Assembly: GCA_030532225.1 (NCBI GenBank)
Contig: JAUNLQ010000001.1
Coordinates: 186,001 to 250,000, forward strand
Reading direction: 5' to 3'
DNA from: Bacillota bacterium
GTDB taxonomy: Bacteria > Bacillota > Clostridia > Tissierellales > Peptoniphilaceae
DNA: 64,000 bases
A program made the translations under genes and the position numbers. The notes beneath the pieces are model-generated. The model worked only from the letters and a program-made list of their open reading frames with translations. It ran no database searches and had not been told where the DNA came from. Each line of letters opens with the position of its first letter. Position 1 is the first letter of the stretch. Below, piece by piece: positions 25,592 to 35,717 of the stretch.

Positions 25592-26446
25592 TTATTTTAT
25601 AGTGTTTTCACAAGCCCTTACAATGTGTTCCATTAAAAGAGTAGAGGTTACTGAACCTATACCTCCAGGAACTGGTGTTAGAGCCTTAACCTTGCCTAGG
25701 ACATTTTCTCTGTCAACATCGCCACAAAGTTTGCCATCTTCGTCAACATTTATTCCAACGTCAACAACTATAGAATCTTCAGTGAAATAAGACTCATCTA
25801 TCATCTTGGCCTTGCCTAGGGCTGCAACTACAAGGTCTGCCTTCTTAGTAATTTCTTGGGTGTTTTTTGTTCTAGAGTGGCAAATTGTTACAGTAGAATT
25901 TTTTTCTAAAAATAACATGGCCAGTGGCTTGCCAACTACTAGACTTCTGCCTAAGATTGCAACATTGGCTCCCTCAAAATCAAAGCCATAAAAATCTAAA
26001 AGTTCAATTACAGCTTGAGGAGTACAAGGCACAAAGCCCTTGTTAATTCCTAAAAATAGTCTACTTAGATTTTCTGGATTCATAGCGTCAATGTCTTTTT
26101 CTGGATCTATAAGTCTAGAGATTTTTCCTTCGTCTAGGTGCTTTGGAAGGGGTCTGAAAATCATTATGCCGTGGATTTTTGGGTCTTGGTTGGCGCCAAT
26201 TAAGGCTGCTTCCAAGTCTTCTTGGCTAATGTCCATAGGAAGTTCTAAGGTTTCAGCTTCAATTCCCAAGTTGTCACAATTTTTTCTAATTCCTCTTTCA
26301 TAAGAAAGGTCGTCTTCATTGGCTCCAACTCTGATTATACAAAGTTTAGGTTGAAGATTTTTTTCTTTTAAGACAGCTATTCTCTTTCTTAGGTCTTCTT
26401 TTATTTTGTCTGCAACTGCCTTGCCCTTATAAAGTTCAGTTTCCAT
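25592..26446 (-). CDS. folD: Methylenetetrahydrofolate dehydrogenase/cyclohydrolase (FolD), divergent subfamily
   Basis: A 284-aa FolD-like protein oxidising methylene-THF to methenyl-THF and, classically, hydrolysing it to formyl-THF. The cofactor loop [14 protein letters not shown] and C-terminal [17 protein letters not shown] are intact. In the N-terminal active-site motif, canonical YxxxK reads YERGI (Tyr49, Ile53), with a Lys only at 55. I recall a FolD subgroup with DDLSYERG, so this may be a subfamily trait. Loss of this Lys is known to impair cyclohydrolase more than dehydrogenase activity in studied enzymes. It sits between lplA and glyA, 10 and 25 nt apart. Confidence 0.85.
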   Translation of the reverse strand: METELYKGKAVADKIKEDLRKRIAVLKEKNLQPKLCIIRVGANEDDLSYERGIRKNCDNLGIEAETLELPMDISQEDLEAALIGANQDPKIHGIMIFRPLPKHLDEGKISRLIDPEKDIDAMNPENLSRLFLGINKGFVPCTPQAVIELLDFYGFDFEGANVAILGRSLVVGKPLAMLFLEKNSTVTICHSRTKNTQEITKKADLVVAALGKAKMIDESYFTEDSIVVDVGINVDEDGKLCGDVDRENVLGKVKALTPVPGGIGSVTSTLLMEHIVRACENTIK

Positions 26447-26456
26447 AAAATCCTCC

Positions 26457-27464
26457 TTAGTCTTCTTGGAAAAATAGTTTTACTAGGTCTTCTGAGTCTA
26501 TTCCCTTGCCAAAGTATTTTTCTAATTGGAAGCCCTTTAGAACATTTTCCACAAGGTCTTTCTTGTAGTCTTGGCCTTCTAAGGCTTCTTCTATTTCTTT
26601 TGTGTCCATGGTGCCAAAGTAGTCACCTAGGATTTTTACATTTTCTAATTTCCCCCTGTTTACGTCAAAGGAAGTTTCTACCCAAGCTGCTGGGAATTTT
26701 ATGCCCCTAGAATAAGAACCTTTTGGAGACTTGCCCCAGTTCCACTTGCTGTTACCAAATCTTTCAGCCTTGATTTCTTCTACCTTTTTTAGGTCTTCTT
26801 CAGATAGGACATATTCTTCTACTTCTTGGCCAACTTGGTCAAAAAGTTCCTTTAATAAAAGGGCCTTAAAGTCTTCTACTGTCTTGTCAGAGTCCATATA
26901 AGGTTTAATGTTACTTACCCTAGCCTTTACAGAGGCAATACCCTTGGTCTTTAGTTTTTCAGGTCTAACCTTTAGGGCTTGGGCTAGGTTTTCCATTTTT
27001 ACATCAAAAAGCATACAGCCATTGGACAAGACTCTGTTCTTCCAAATAGATTGAGAGGCTCCAACTACTTTTTTGCCATCTACACTAATGTCGTTTCTGC
27101 CAGAAAGTTCAGCTGGAACTCCTAGTTTTTTCAAAGCTTCAACTATTGGTACATAGTAAGTTGAAAAGTCAATTTTTCCTTGGCCCTTGTCCTTGGTTAT
27201 AAAGGAAAAGTTTAAGTTGCCAAGGTCGTGGTAAACTGCTCCCCCACCAGTAATTCTTCTTACTAGCTTAGTCTTAGTGTCGTCCATATACTGTTCATTT
27301 ATTTCTGCCCAGGCATTTTGGTTCTTGCCAATAATTACTGCATCAGCATTTTGCCAAAGATAAACATATTCTTCTCCATTGTCTAAAGGCAGGTACTTGA
27401 ATAAAAATTCTTCAAAGGCTAGGTTGTACTCTGGGTCATAAGAATGTGATTCTACAAACTTCAT
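26457..27464 (-). CDS. lplA: Lipoate-protein ligase A
   Basis: A 335-aa ligase that activates lipoate with ATP and attaches it to GcvH. The catalytic domain (residues 1-about 245) shows RRITGGGAVYHDLGNLNFSF, the GKKVVGASQ lysine motif and SNGCMLFDV; the C-terminal about 85 residues form the small accessory domain. It lies 2 nt after lpd in the gcv operon, so the operon encodes both the lipoyl carrier and its ligase. No lipA/lipB is seen, which fits scavenging of lipoate. Confidence 0.93.
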   Translation of the reverse strand: MKFVESHSYDPEYNLAFEEFLFKYLPLDNGEEYVYLWQNADAVIIGKNQNAWAEINEQYMDDTKTKLVRRITGGGAVYHDLGNLNFSFITKDKGQGKIDFSTYYVPIVEALKKLGVPAELSGRNDISVDGKKVVGASQSIWKNRVLSNGCMLFDVKMENLAQALKVRPEKLKTKGIASVKARVSNIKPYMDSDKTVEDFKALLLKELFDQVGQEVEEYVLSEEDLKKVEEIKAERFGNSKWNWGKSPKGSYSRGIKFPAAWVETSFDVNRGKLENVKILGDYFGTMDTKEIEEALEGQDYKKDLVENVLKGFQLEKYFGKGIDSEDLVKLFFQED

Positions 27465-27466
27465 CC

Positions 27467-28870
27467 TTACCTCCTTGGCTTAGCCACGTGAATAGCTTGG
27501 CCAAAAACACCAGCTGCTGCTTCCATAGTTGCCTCTGCCAAAGTTGGATGGGCATGGATAGTCTTAATAATTTCTTTTACTCCAAGGCCATTGGCTTGGG
27601 CTAGGGCTAGTTCTGCAATTAAGTCAGAAGCATGAGGACCAATAATATGGGCTCCAAGAAGCTTGCCTTCAGGGTCTGCTAAAACTTTTACAAAACCTGT
27701 TGTGTCTCCACCACAAAGGGCCTTACCATTGGCTACAAAGTTGAACTTAGATGCTACATAGTCTATGTCTTTTTCTTTTAGTTCTTCTTCTGTTTGGCCT
27801 ACATAGGCGATTTCATCTAGGGTGAATACACAAGATGGATAGGCTTCTAGGTTGATTTCTGGATTTTGGCCCATAATTACTTCTGCCACATATTCACCTT
27901 GGGCTGAGGCTACGTGGGCTAGTTGAGGATTTCCTGCCACAATGTCGCCTATGGCATAAACTCCCTCTAGGTTAGTCTTAAAGTTTTTGTCTACAAGAAG
28001 GCCGCCCTTGTTCATTTCTAGGCCTAAATCTTGTCCTAGACCATCAAAAACAGGCCCTCTTCCTGAGGCTACTAAAACATAGTCTCCTCTAACTATTTCT
28101 TCCTTGTCCTTGGTCTTGTATTTGGCAGTAACTTCTAGTTTGCCATCTACTTTTTCAATTTTTTGGGCCCTTATATCGTTATAAAGTTTGATTTTTTGTT
28201 TCTTTAGTTGGCTGGCACATCTCTTAGAGATTTCTCCGTCAGCGTTTTTTAGTACCCTTGAAGATAAAACGAAAACTTCAGAGCCAAGTTCTTTATAAAT
28301 AGAAGCAAATTCTAAACCTATTACTCCACCACCAATTACAACTAGGCTTTCTGGTACATGGTCCAGGTCTAAAAGTTCATCTGATGAAATTACTCCTTCT
28401 AGGTCTAGGCCAGGTAGACTTGGCATAATTGGTTTGGATCCATTGGCTAAGACTATGGCATCAAAGTTTTCTTCTAAAATTTCTTCGTCTTCTGTCTTGA
28501 TTTTTATACTTGTGTTGTTTACTAGGCTTCCTAGGCCCCTGTAAACTTTTATATTTTCATAAGAACTTAGTAGTTGTTCAATTCCTGTAACTAATTTGTT
28601 TACTATGTCTGCTTTTCTAGCAAGAAGTTTTTCCCCATCTGCTACAGGTTGGCTTTCACTTATAAGACCAAATTCTTCTGATCTTTTCATTTGGTTCATT
28701 AGCTCTGCTGATTTTGCATAAGCCTTTGTTGGTATGCAGCCTCTGTTTAGGCAGGTACCACCAAATTTATCTTTTTCTACTATTACAACGTCAGCTCCAA
28801 GTTGGGCTAGCCTAATGGCTGCCACATATCCACCTGGGCCTCCGCCAATTACTCCTACTTTCTTTGTCAT
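27467..28870 (-). CDS. lpdA: Dihydrolipoyl dehydrogenase (glycine cleavage L-protein)
   Basis: A 467-aa flavoprotein disulfide reductase. The FAD loop GGGPGGYVAAIRLA, the redox-active disulfide in GGTCLNRGCIP, the NAD loop VIGGGVIGLEFASIY and the C-terminal catalytic His in HAHPTLAE are intact. It reoxidises dihydrolipoyl-GcvH to yield NADH. No N-terminal lipoyl domain is present. It follows gcvPB by 53 nt, a gap that holds a short inverted repeat (AAGGAGGCAAAATTGCCTCCTTTT) that could attenuate or stabilise the transcript. Confidence 0.95.
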   Translation of the reverse strand: MTKKVGVIGGGPGGYVAAIRLAQLGADVVIVEKDKFGGTCLNRGCIPTKAYAKSAELMNQMKRSEEFGLISESQPVADGEKLLARKADIVNKLVTGIEQLLSSYENIKVYRGLGSLVNNTSIKIKTEDEEILEENFDAIVLANGSKPIMPSLPGLDLEGVISSDELLDLDHVPESLVVIGGGVIGLEFASIYKELGSEVFVLSSRVLKNADGEISKRCASQLKKQKIKLYNDIRAQKIEKVDGKLEVTAKYKTKDKEEIVRGDYVLVASGRGPVFDGLGQDLGLEMNKGGLLVDKNFKTNLEGVYAIGDIVAGNPQLAHVASAQGEYVAEVIMGQNPEINLEAYPSCVFTLDEIAYVGQTEEELKEKDIDYVASKFNFVANGKALCGGDTTGFVKVLADPEGKLLGAHIIGPHASDLIAELALAQANGLGVKEIIKTIHAHPTLAEATMEAAAGVFGQAIHVAKPRR

Positions 28871-28923
28871 AAATCCTCCTAAAAAAATTTAAGGAGGCAA
28901 AATTGCCTCCTTTTGAAATTTTC

Positions 28924-30381
28924 TTATCCTTGATATTTTAGTATTGGTTTTCTTGCAGCTAGGGTCTCGTCTGGACGTCTAACTGGTGTAGTATGAGGAG
29001 CTGTCTTTAGAATTTCTGGATTTTCCTTAGCTTCTTGGGCAATCTCCTTCATAGCCTTAATAAATTCATCAAGAGTTTCTTTTGGTTCTGATTCTGTTGG
29101 CTCGATCATTAGTGCTTCTTGAACTATAAGTGGGAAGTAAACTGTTGGTGGGTGGAAGCCCTTGTCCATCAGTCTCTTAGCCACGTCAAGAGTTCTAATT
29201 TCTCCATCTGCATCGTCTTTTAGACCAGCAAATAGACATTCGTGCATACATACTCCCTTAGCAACTCTGTTATAGTCATCTTCTAACATCTTTTGGATAT
29301 AGTTAGCATTTAATACTGCCATATCAGCAACTTCTCTTAGTCCATCTGCTCCTAGAGAAAGGATATAGGTGTAAGCCCTTACTAGGGTTGAGAAGTGACC
29401 TTGGAAGTCTTTTACCCTACCTAGAGATTTTTCTCTGTCAGTGTCTAGTTTGTAAGTGTCTCCATCTTTTACAACTAGAGGTTTTGGTAGATAGTCAACT
29501 AAGAATTCTTTTACTCCAATTGGTCCAGATCCTGGTCCTCCACCACCATGAGGTGTAGAGAAGGTCTTGTGTAGGTTCAAGTGAATTACATCAAAGCCCA
29601 TGTCTCCAGGTTTAGCATGGCCTAAAATTGCATTGGCGTTAGCACCGTCATAGTAGCAAAGTCCGCCAGCTTGGTGAACTATATCTGTGATTTCTTTAAT
29701 GTTTTTGTCAAATAAACCAGCTGTGTTAGGGTTAGTTAGCATTAGGGCACAAGTGTCTTCTCCTACTGCTTCTCTTAGGCTGTCTAAGTCAACTAAGCCA
29801 TTTTCGTCTGATTTAATTTCTTTTATTTCGCATCCAGCCATAGCTGCTGTTGCAGGGTTAGTTCCATGAGCTGAGTCTGGAACTATAATCTTGTTTCTCT
29901 TGTGGTCTCCCCTAGCTTCGTGGTAGGCTCTAATAGTTAAAATACCTGAGTATTCACCATGGGCTCCAGCTGCTTGGTTAAGAGACATTTTGTCCATACC
30001 TGTAATTTCACAAAGGTCTTCATCAAGTTCATACATCATTCTTAGGGCCCCTTGAACTGTAGATGCATCTTGTAGGGGATGGATGTTGGCAAAGCCATCT
30101 AATCTTGATGTTAGCTCATTGATTTTTGGGTTGTACTTCATTGTACAAGATCCAAGTGGGTAGAAGCCTTGGTCTACTGAATAGTTTTTCAAAGACAGGT
30201 TGGTATAGTGTCTGATTATTTGGTTTTCAGAAACTTCTGGAAAGTCTAACTCTTCATCTCTTAAATATTTTTCGTCAATAAAGTTTTTTACTTCTTTTTG
30301 GTCAACATCTAGTGCTGGAAGAGAATATGACTTACGGCCTGGTTCTGAAATTTCAAAAATTATTTTGTCGTAGTTAATCAT
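28924..30381 (-). CDS. gcvPB: Glycine dehydrogenase (decarboxylating) subunit 2
   Basis: A 485-aa catalytic half of the P-protein. The PLP lysine lies in [21 protein letters not shown], preceded by [11 protein letters not shown]. With subunit 1 it decarboxylates glycine and passes the aminomethyl group to lipoyl-GcvH. The start overlaps gcvPA by 4 nt. The split P-protein (PA+PB) is typical of Firmicutes and archaea. Confidence 0.97.
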   Translation of the reverse strand: MINYDKIIFEISEPGRKSYSLPALDVDQKEVKNFIDEKYLRDEELDFPEVSENQIIRHYTNLSLKNYSVDQGFYPLGSCTMKYNPKINELTSRLDGFANIHPLQDASTVQGALRMMYELDEDLCEITGMDKMSLNQAAGAHGEYSGILTIRAYHEARGDHKRNKIIVPDSAHGTNPATAAMAGCEIKEIKSDENGLVDLDSLREAVGEDTCALMLTNPNTAGLFDKNIKEITDIVHQAGGLCYYDGANANAILGHAKPGDMGFDVIHLNLHKTFSTPHGGGGPGSGPIGVKEFLVDYLPKPLVVKDGDTYKLDTDREKSLGRVKDFQGHFSTLVRAYTYILSLGADGLREVADMAVLNANYIQKMLEDDYNRVAKGVCMHECLFAGLKDDADGEIRTLDVAKRLMDKGFHPPTVYFPLIVQEALMIEPTESEPKETLDEFIKAMKEIAQEAKENPEILKTAPHTTPVRRPDETLAARKPILKYQG

Positions 30382-31727
30382 TTTATTCCCTCCAATACTT
30401 CAACTAACTTGTCTATTTCTTCTTTGCTTCTCTTTTCTGTTACTGCAAATAAAATGGCGTTGCCAAATTCTGGGAAGTCTTTTCCAAGATTGTAGCCACC
30501 AATTATACCTGCATCTAAAAGAGCCTTGTTAACTGTTTCATAGTCAAGGTCTGAAGTTAGAGCAAATTCTAAGAAAAATGGTCCATCAAATAATGGTTTG
30601 AATTTTCCTGAAGCTGTTAATTTTTCAAAGGCATAGTGGGCCTTTTGAGTAGCTTGGTAAGCAGCTTCTTTCATACCTTCCTTGCCCATTGTAACCATAT
30701 AAATAGTTGCAGCTAGGGCCATTAGTCCTTGGTTAGTACAAATATTTGAAGTTGCCTTTTCTCTTTTTATATGTTGTTCACGGGCAGCTAGAGTTAAAAC
30801 GAAGGCTCTCTTGCCGTCTTCGTCTACAGTTTCTCCAATAAGTCTGCCTGGAATCTTTCTCATATATTTTTCGTTAGTTGCAAGGATACCTAAATAAGGT
30901 CCTCCGTAAGCAAGTGGAAGTCCTAAAGATTGGCCTTCACCTACAACAATGTCTACACCCATAGCACCTGGAGTCTTTAGTAGACCTAGGGAGAATGGAT
31001 CTGTAGAAAGGATCATAGCTGCTTTCTTGGCAGTATGAGTAAGTTTTGTAGTTTCTTCAACATCTTCGATTAGACCAAAGAAGTTAGGGCTTTGGATAAT
31101 TACTCCAGCTGTTTGGTCATCTAGTTTAGCCTTTAGGTCTTCTAGGTCAGTTTTTCCGTCTTTCATGTCTACTACTACAAGTTCAAGGTCTTGGCTCTTT
31201 AAATAAGTTTCTAAAATTTCTAGAGAACTAGGGTTAATAGTTTTAGAAACTAGGATCTTTCCTTTTCTAGAGCTAGCACAAGCCATAATAGCAGCTTCTG
31301 CACAAGCAGTTCCCCCATCATATAGGGAAGCGTTAGCTATATCCATACCAGTTAGTCTAGCAATTAGAGTTTGGAACTCAAATATTGATTGTAAAGTTCC
31401 TTGGCTAATTTCTGGTTGGTAAGGAGTATAAGAGGTATAAAACTCTGATCTAGAAATTAAAGAGTCTATTATTGTTGGAATATAATGGTCATAAGCACCT
31501 GCTCCTAAGAAGCAAGGATAATCGCTTACAGTTTTGTTTTCTTTTGCTAGCTTAGTAAGATAAGAAAGAACTTCTAATTCTGACTTAGACTTGTCTAAGT
31601 TTAGAGGGTCTTTAATTCTAAAGCTTTCTGGAATGTCATTGAACAGATCATCAATAGAGTCTAGTCCAATTGCTTCCAGCATGGCCTTCTTATCTTGGTC
31701 AGTAGCTGGAACATAAGGATGAGTCAT
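30378..31727 (-). CDS. gcvPA: Glycine dehydrogenase (decarboxylating) subunit 1
   Basis: A 449-aa non-PLP-anchoring half of the P-protein, with the characteristic [26 protein letters not shown] and [14 protein letters not shown] segments near the N-terminus. It overlaps gcvPB by 4 nt and follows gcvH by 3 nt, so stoichiometric co-translation is likely. Confidence 0.97.
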   Translation of the reverse strand: MTHPYVPATDQDKKAMLEAIGLDSIDDLFNDIPESFRIKDPLNLDKSKSELEVLSYLTKLAKENKTVSDYPCFLGAGAYDHYIPTIIDSLISRSEFYTSYTPYQPEISQGTLQSIFEFQTLIARLTGMDIANASLYDGGTACAEAAIMACASSRKGKILVSKTINPSSLEILETYLKSQDLELVVVDMKDGKTDLEDLKAKLDDQTAGVIIQSPNFFGLIEDVEETTKLTHTAKKAAMILSTDPFSLGLLKTPGAMGVDIVVGEGQSLGLPLAYGGPYLGILATNEKYMRKIPGRLIGETVDEDGKRAFVLTLAAREQHIKREKATSNICTNQGLMALAATIYMVTMGKEGMKEAAYQATQKAHYAFEKLTASGKFKPLFDGPFFLEFALTSDLDYETVNKALLDAGIIGGYNLGKDFPEFGNAILFAVTEKRSKEEIDKLVEVLEGIK

Positions 31728-31730
31728 TAA

Positions 31731-32114
31731 TTATGCCTCCTCGCTAAATTTTTCGTATTCTTCGTCTGACATTAAAGCATCTGCTTCTGAGCTATCTGCT
31801 ACTTTAATTTTTACAATCCAAGCTCCATATGGGTCTGCGTTTACTTTTTCTGGTTCTGCATCTAGGTCTTCGTTAACTTCTACAACAACTCCACCTACTG
31901 GTGTGTTAATGTCTGCAGCAGTTTTTACTGATTCAACAGATCCTAAGCTTTCGCCAGCTTCAAATTCGTCATCAACTTCTGGAAGTTCAATATAAACTAT
32001 GTCTCCTAGTTGGTGTTGAGCAAAGTCACTTAGGCCAACATAGCCATATTCACCATCAAGTTTTAACCATTCGTGATCTTCAGTGTAAAGTAAACCTTTT
32101 TCAATTTTTGCCAT
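31731..32114 (-). CDS. gcvH: Glycine cleavage system H protein
   Basis: A 127-aa lipoyl carrier. The lipoylated residue is Lys64 in LGSVESVKTAADIN, and the N-terminal YTEDHEWLKLDGEYGYVGLSDFA is diagnostic. It shuttles the aminomethyl intermediate between P, T and L proteins. The protein is strongly acidic, as is usual. Confidence 0.98.
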   Translation of the reverse strand: MAKIEKGLLYTEDHEWLKLDGEYGYVGLSDFAQHQLGDIVYIELPEVDDEFEAGESLGSVESVKTAADINTPVGGVVVEVNEDLDAEPEKVNADPYGAWIVKIKVADSSEADALMSDEEYEKFSEEA

Positions 32115-32145
32115 TTTTTCTTCCTCCTAAAAATTTATTTTTTAT

Positions 32146-33252
32146 TTATTTGTTATTTGCTTTTTTCCAATTAGTTAAGAATCTATTTGAAATAGTCTTA
32201 GCCTTAATCATTCTCTTACGAACTTGGATTTCTACGTCTATATCTTTTTTAGCATATTCTACATCCACTAGGGCGTTGGCTATGGCCTTGCCTATAGTTG
32301 GACTCATATAACCTGTTGTAACATAGCCGATTTCCTTGCCGTCTTTAAATACCTTGGCACCTTCTCTAGCTATGCCCTTGTCTACAAGTTCAATTCCTAT
32401 AAGTTTTCTCTTTGGGTCTTGGTTTTGGGCTACTAGGGCGTCCTTGCCAATAAAATCTTCCTTGTCAAGTTTTACAAAGTATTTAAAGCCACCTTCTAAT
32501 GGGCTTACTTCTTGGGAAATTTCATGACCATATAGAGGTAAACTAGCTTCGAATCTTAAAGTATCTCTACAGCCTAAGCCAGTAGGTTTTATACCAAATT
32601 CTTCTCCAGCTTCTAAAACCTTTTGCCATACTGGAACAATGTCTTCCCAGGCAGTATAAATTTCAAAGCCATCTTCTCCTGTATAACCAGTTCTAGAAAT
32701 CATAGCCTTTACACCAGCAATTTCCACATCTCTTTTGAAAGTGAAAAATTCTATAGTGCTTAGGTCAAAATCTGTTAGTTTTTGTAAAGTTTTTTCTGCC
32801 AGTGGTCCTTGAACAGCAACTTCGCCAGTTTGGTCAGAAACATTAATAATTTCTACATCAAAACCGTCAGCTTGTTTTTTTAGCCATTCATAGTCTTTGT
32901 CAGAGTTGGCAGCATTTACTACTAGGTAAATGTCTTCATCTCCTGCCTTGTAAGTTAGAAGATCGTCTACAACTCCTCCATCTTCATAACAGAAAAATCC
33001 ATAGGCAATTTTCCCTGCTTCTAAAGATTTAATATCATTAGTGTTTACATAATCAGCAAACTTTAAGGCATCCTTGCCAAGTAGTTGGATTTCTCCCATG
33101 TGGGATACATCAAACATTCCAACTCTTTCTCTTACAGCTTCATGCTCTGGAATTAAGCCTTCATAGTCAACTGGTAATTCCCAGCCTGCATAATCGACTA
33201 TTTTTCCTCCAGCTTTTACATGCTCATCATAAAGCGGTGTTTTTTTAGCCAT
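32146..33252 (-). CDS. gcvT: Glycine cleavage system T protein (aminomethyltransferase)
   Basis: A 368-aa folate-binding protein that releases ammonia from aminomethyl-GcvH and forms methylene-THF. Visible motifs are MFDVSHMGEI, the conserved Asp in YVNTND, VQGPLAEKTL and SRTGYTGEDGFEIY. It is the first gene of gcvT-gcvH-gcvPA-gcvPB-lpd-lplA-folD-glyA and is preceded by a structured leader. Confidence 0.97.
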   Translation of the reverse strand: MAKKTPLYDEHVKAGGKIVDYAGWELPVDYEGLIPEHEAVRERVGMFDVSHMGEIQLLGKDALKFADYVNTNDIKSLEAGKIAYGFFCYEDGGVVDDLLTYKAGDEDIYLVVNAANSDKDYEWLKKQADGFDVEIINVSDQTGEVAVQGPLAEKTLQKLTDFDLSTIEFFTFKRDVEIAGVKAMISRTGYTGEDGFEIYTAWEDIVPVWQKVLEAGEEFGIKPTGLGCRDTLRFEASLPLYGHEISQEVSPLEGGFKYFVKLDKEDFIGKDALVAQNQDPKRKLIGIELVDKGIAREGAKVFKDGKEIGYVTTGYMSPTIGKAIANALVDVEYAKKDIDVEIQVRKRMIKAKTISNRFLTNWKKANNK

Positions 33253-33275
33253 TATATTCCTCCTTAATACTTGTT

Positions 33276-33320
33276 AATATTTTCATAGGCAAACCTTTGC
33301 TTTTTGCCTGAAAAAATATT
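33276..33320 (-). promoter_or_regulatory. Long 5'-UTR hairpin upstream of gcvT
   Basis: The minus-strand leader folds into a near-perfect stem of about 16-17 bp: AATATTTTTTCAGGCAA against TTTGCCTATGAAAATATT, with a short loop. It lies between the predicted transcription start and the gcvT RBS and has no U-run after it, so it is not a standard terminator. Its function is unknown; translation control, mRNA stability or a protein-binding site are possible. Confidence 0.55.
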
Positions 33321-33336
33321 TCTGCCGTTATCTAAT

Positions 33337-33365
33337 ATTATACCATTTTTTTTAGAATTTATTCA
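33337..33365 (-). promoter_or_regulatory. Extended -10 promoter of the gcv operon
   Basis: On the minus strand TGGTATAAT (TATAAT at 33337-33342) is an extended -10; 17 nt upstream is a weak -35, TGAATA (33360-33365). It lies about 85 nt from the gcvT start. Confidence 0.65.
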
Positions 33366-33477
33366 TTTAAATAATATTTATAGAAATATTCTATCTAAGT
33401 TTTTGCTAGCCTTAGAAGCTTATTCTTTGGCCAAGGATTTTAGCCTTTTATTTATAAGATATTTTTATAAGCTATAG

Positions 33478-33508
33478 AAAAAGGCCTAAGAGATTTTCCT
33501 AGGCCATG
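33478..33508 (-). terminator. Terminator of the malic enzyme gene
   Basis: On the minus strand GGCCTAGG pairs with TTAGGCC and is followed by TTTTTC. Confidence 0.8.
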
Positions 33509-33516
33509 GTTGTTTC

Positions 33517-34689
33517 TTATATTTGGTTTACGCCAGTTTTTATGGCTACTTCTTTTACTGCTTCTGCTACTGCTTCAGCAACTCTTGGGTCAAATGGTGA
33601 CGGAATTACATAGTCTTCTGATAAGTCTTTTTCGTCAATTAAGTTTGCTATAGCATGGGCTGCTGCAAGTTTCATTTCTTCGTTTATTTCTTTGGCACGA
33701 ACTGCTAGGGCTCCCTTGAAAATTCCAGGGAAGGCTAATACGTTGTTGATTTGGTTAGGGAAGTCTGATCTACCTGTTCCCATAATTCTAATGCCACCAG
33801 CCTTGGCAACTTCTGGAGTTACTTCTGGTACTGGGTTGGCCATAGCAAAGGCTATAGCATTGTCATTCATAGATTCAACCATTTCCTTTGTAACTACATC
33901 TGATACTGATACTCCTATAAAGATGTCAGCACCCTTCATAGCTTCAGCTAGGTCGCCAGTTTTCTTGGTCTTGTTAGTAGTCTTGGCAACTTCTGCTCTA
34001 ATTGGGTCTAGGTTTTGGTCATTAGGGTCTAAGATTCCCTTTGAGTTACATACGATTACGTCTTTTAGGCCTGCTTGTAATAAAAGTTTTGAAATAGCAA
34101 TACCTGCTGCTCCTGCACCTGAAATTGCTGCAGTACAGTCTTCAATTTTCTTGTTAACAACTTTAAGGGCGTTAATAATTCCTGCTAGGGTAACAATAGC
34201 AGTACCATGTTGGTCGTCATGGAAAACTGGTATGTCTAATTCTTTTTTTAGTCTTGCTTCGATTTCAAAGCATTTTGGTGCCTTAATGTCTTCTAGGTTA
34301 ACTCCACCAAAACTTGGGGCTATGTTTTTTACTGTTTGGATAATTTCTTCTGTGTCTTGAGTTGACAAACAAATTGGGAAGGCGTCTACGCCAGCAAATT
34401 CTTTAAATAATACTGCCTTTCCTTCCATAACTGGAAGTCCTGCTAGGCCTCCAATGTTTCCAAGACCTAAAACTGCTGTACCGTCAGTTACAACAGCTAC
34501 CATGTTGCCCTTGTTAGTGTAGTCATAGGCCAGGTCCTTGTCCTTGGCTATTTCTTTACAAGGTTCTGCAACTCCTGGTGAATAAGCTAGGGAAAGGGCT
34601 GCTGCATCCTTAACCTCAACCTTTGATTCTACAGAAATCTTACCACGGTTGTCTTTGTGTAATTTTAAAGCATCTTCTCTTAGTGACAT
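33517..34689 (-). CDS. NAD(P)-dependent malic enzyme
   Basis: A 390-aa short-form bacterial malic enzyme decarboxylating malate to pyruvate. The N-terminal domain has [12 protein letters not shown] (catalytic Tyr), [35 protein letters not shown] segment landmarks, the divalent-metal acidic region in [12 protein letters not shown] and [12 protein letters not shown]. The NAD-binding loop is [10 protein letters not shown]. Monocistronic, with its own minus-strand TATAAT and a downstream terminator. Confidence 0.95.
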   Translation of the reverse strand: MSLREDALKLHKDNRGKISVESKVEVKDAAALSLAYSPGVAEPCKEIAKDKDLAYDYTNKGNMVAVVTDGTAVLGLGNIGGLAGLPVMEGKAVLFKEFAGVDAFPICLSTQDTEEIIQTVKNIAPSFGGVNLEDIKAPKCFEIEARLKKELDIPVFHDDQHGTAIVTLAGIINALKVVNKKIEDCTAAISGAGAAGIAISKLLLQAGLKDVIVCNSKGILDPNDQNLDPIRAEVAKTTNKTKKTGDLAEAMKGADIFIGVSVSDVVTKEMVESMNDNAIAFAMANPVPEVTPEVAKAGGIRIMGTGRSDFPNQINNVLAFPGIFKGALAVRAKEINEEMKLAAAHAIANLIDEKDLSEDYVIPSPFDPRVAEAVAEAVKEVAIKTGVNQI

Positions 34690-34838
34690 AATTTCCTCCT
34701 AAATTTATTCTCGTCTATATTATAACCTACCTTGAAAAAGATTTCACGTTCTTTTAAGGATTTCTTTACAAATCCAGAAAAGGCTGAACATGGCTTTTTA
34801 TTTAAGAAAGGTCTGGGACTTACTAAAGGGTCCTTAAG

Positions 34839-35717
34839 TTAATATATAATAGTAATTGTTAAAAAATCTGACTCTAGGCTAGCAGAAATTTGGTGGCCCA
34901 TTTTTTCTAAAAGGACCTTAGAGGCATACATGCCAATTCCAGAGGAGCCTTTGTTTCTAGATTTTTGGCCAGTATAAAATTTTTCAAACAGCTTATTAGG
35001 ATCAATTTTTTCATCTACATTTAGTCTGTTGGAAAAAATACTTTGTAGGCTGCCATCTTGAAGCTGGTGAACTATCTTGGCTTCTTGGTAGCCATGGTTT
35101 TTTATATTAGACAAAAGGTTGCCATAGACCCTGGCTAGGGCCTGGCTGTTAGAATATATATTTCCTTGCTTAGAAATTTCAACATCTAAACTTATGCCTC
35201 TAGACTCAAGGTCCTTAGCATATTCCATAAGCAAGTCTTCTAATATATAAGATGGATTTAAATCTTCTAAGTCTAGCTGGTAGTTTTTGTCTTCTAAAAG
35301 GGAAATGTCATAAAAGTCTACTACTAATTTTTGTAGGGAAGAAGTTTTTTTCTTTAGGATTTCTATATAAGCAAGGCCTTGGTCTGGGTCCTTGGTTTTT
35401 TCCAAAAGGTCTAGGTAGCCTACAAGAGATGTTAAAGGAGTTCTTAGATCGTGAGAAATAGAAGTGATTTGGTTTTTGATCTTTTCTTGCTCATAGGCCA
35501 GGTCTTCTTCCTTGGCCTTGGCCCTGTCTATAAAAATATTTATTTCCTTAACCAAGTGGTCTAAGAAAAATCCATGAAAAGAAAGACTAAGTCTTTTGTT
35601 AGTCCTTTCTGTTTTGTTAATATAGGCTAGTTGGTCTTTGAGGACTTTAATTTGATAGCTTAAAAAACCTAGGAGGCCTAAAAGAAAAATTATTATAATA
35701 AATAAAAGTACAGACAC
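34839..35717 (-). CDS. Sensor histidine kinase (small, one-TM, ABC-linked)
   Basis: A 292-aa kinase with one N-terminal membrane span (residues about 3-21), no extracellular sensor domain and a HisKA domain with phospho-acceptor His89 in SISHDLRTPLTSLVGYLD. The HATPase_c part has GNLLSNIKNHG (N box) and GSSGIGMYASKVLLEKMG (G box). This intramembrane-sensing architecture is typical of kinases that take their signal from an ABC transporter. It overlaps the stop of an ABC-2 permease gene by 1 nt. No response regulator gene is adjacent; the orphan regulator at 43.5-44.2 kb is a candidate partner. Confidence 0.9.
   Translation of the reverse strand: MSVLLFIIIIFLLGLLGFLSYQIKVLKDQLAYINKTERTNKRLSLSFHGFFLDHLVKEINIFIDRAKAKEEDLAYEQEKIKNQITSISHDLRTPLTSLVGYLDLLEKTKDPDQGLAYIEILKKKTSSLQKLVVDFYDISLLEDKNYQLDLEDLNPSYILEDLLMEYAKDLESRGISLDVEISKQGNIYSNSQALARVYGNLLSNIKNHGYQEAKIVHQLQDGSLQSIFSNRLNVDEKIDPNKLFEKFYTGQKSRNKGSSGIGMYASKVLLEKMGHQISASLESDFLTITIIY

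Noticed and set aside
33253..33516. Glycine riboswitch upstream of gcvT
   Set aside because: Expected by analogy, but the conserved tandem aptamer sequences are not recognisable by eye; only a simple long hairpin is seen.
33692..34360. 222-codon plus-strand frame
   Set aside because: It is antisense to the well-conserved malic enzyme gene and lacks an RBS or recognisable domain.
34690..34838. Hairpin or small RNA between malic enzyme and the kinase gene
   Set aside because: The GGCT...GGCT stretches are direct, not inverted, repeats and no stable terminator or RNA gene was visible.
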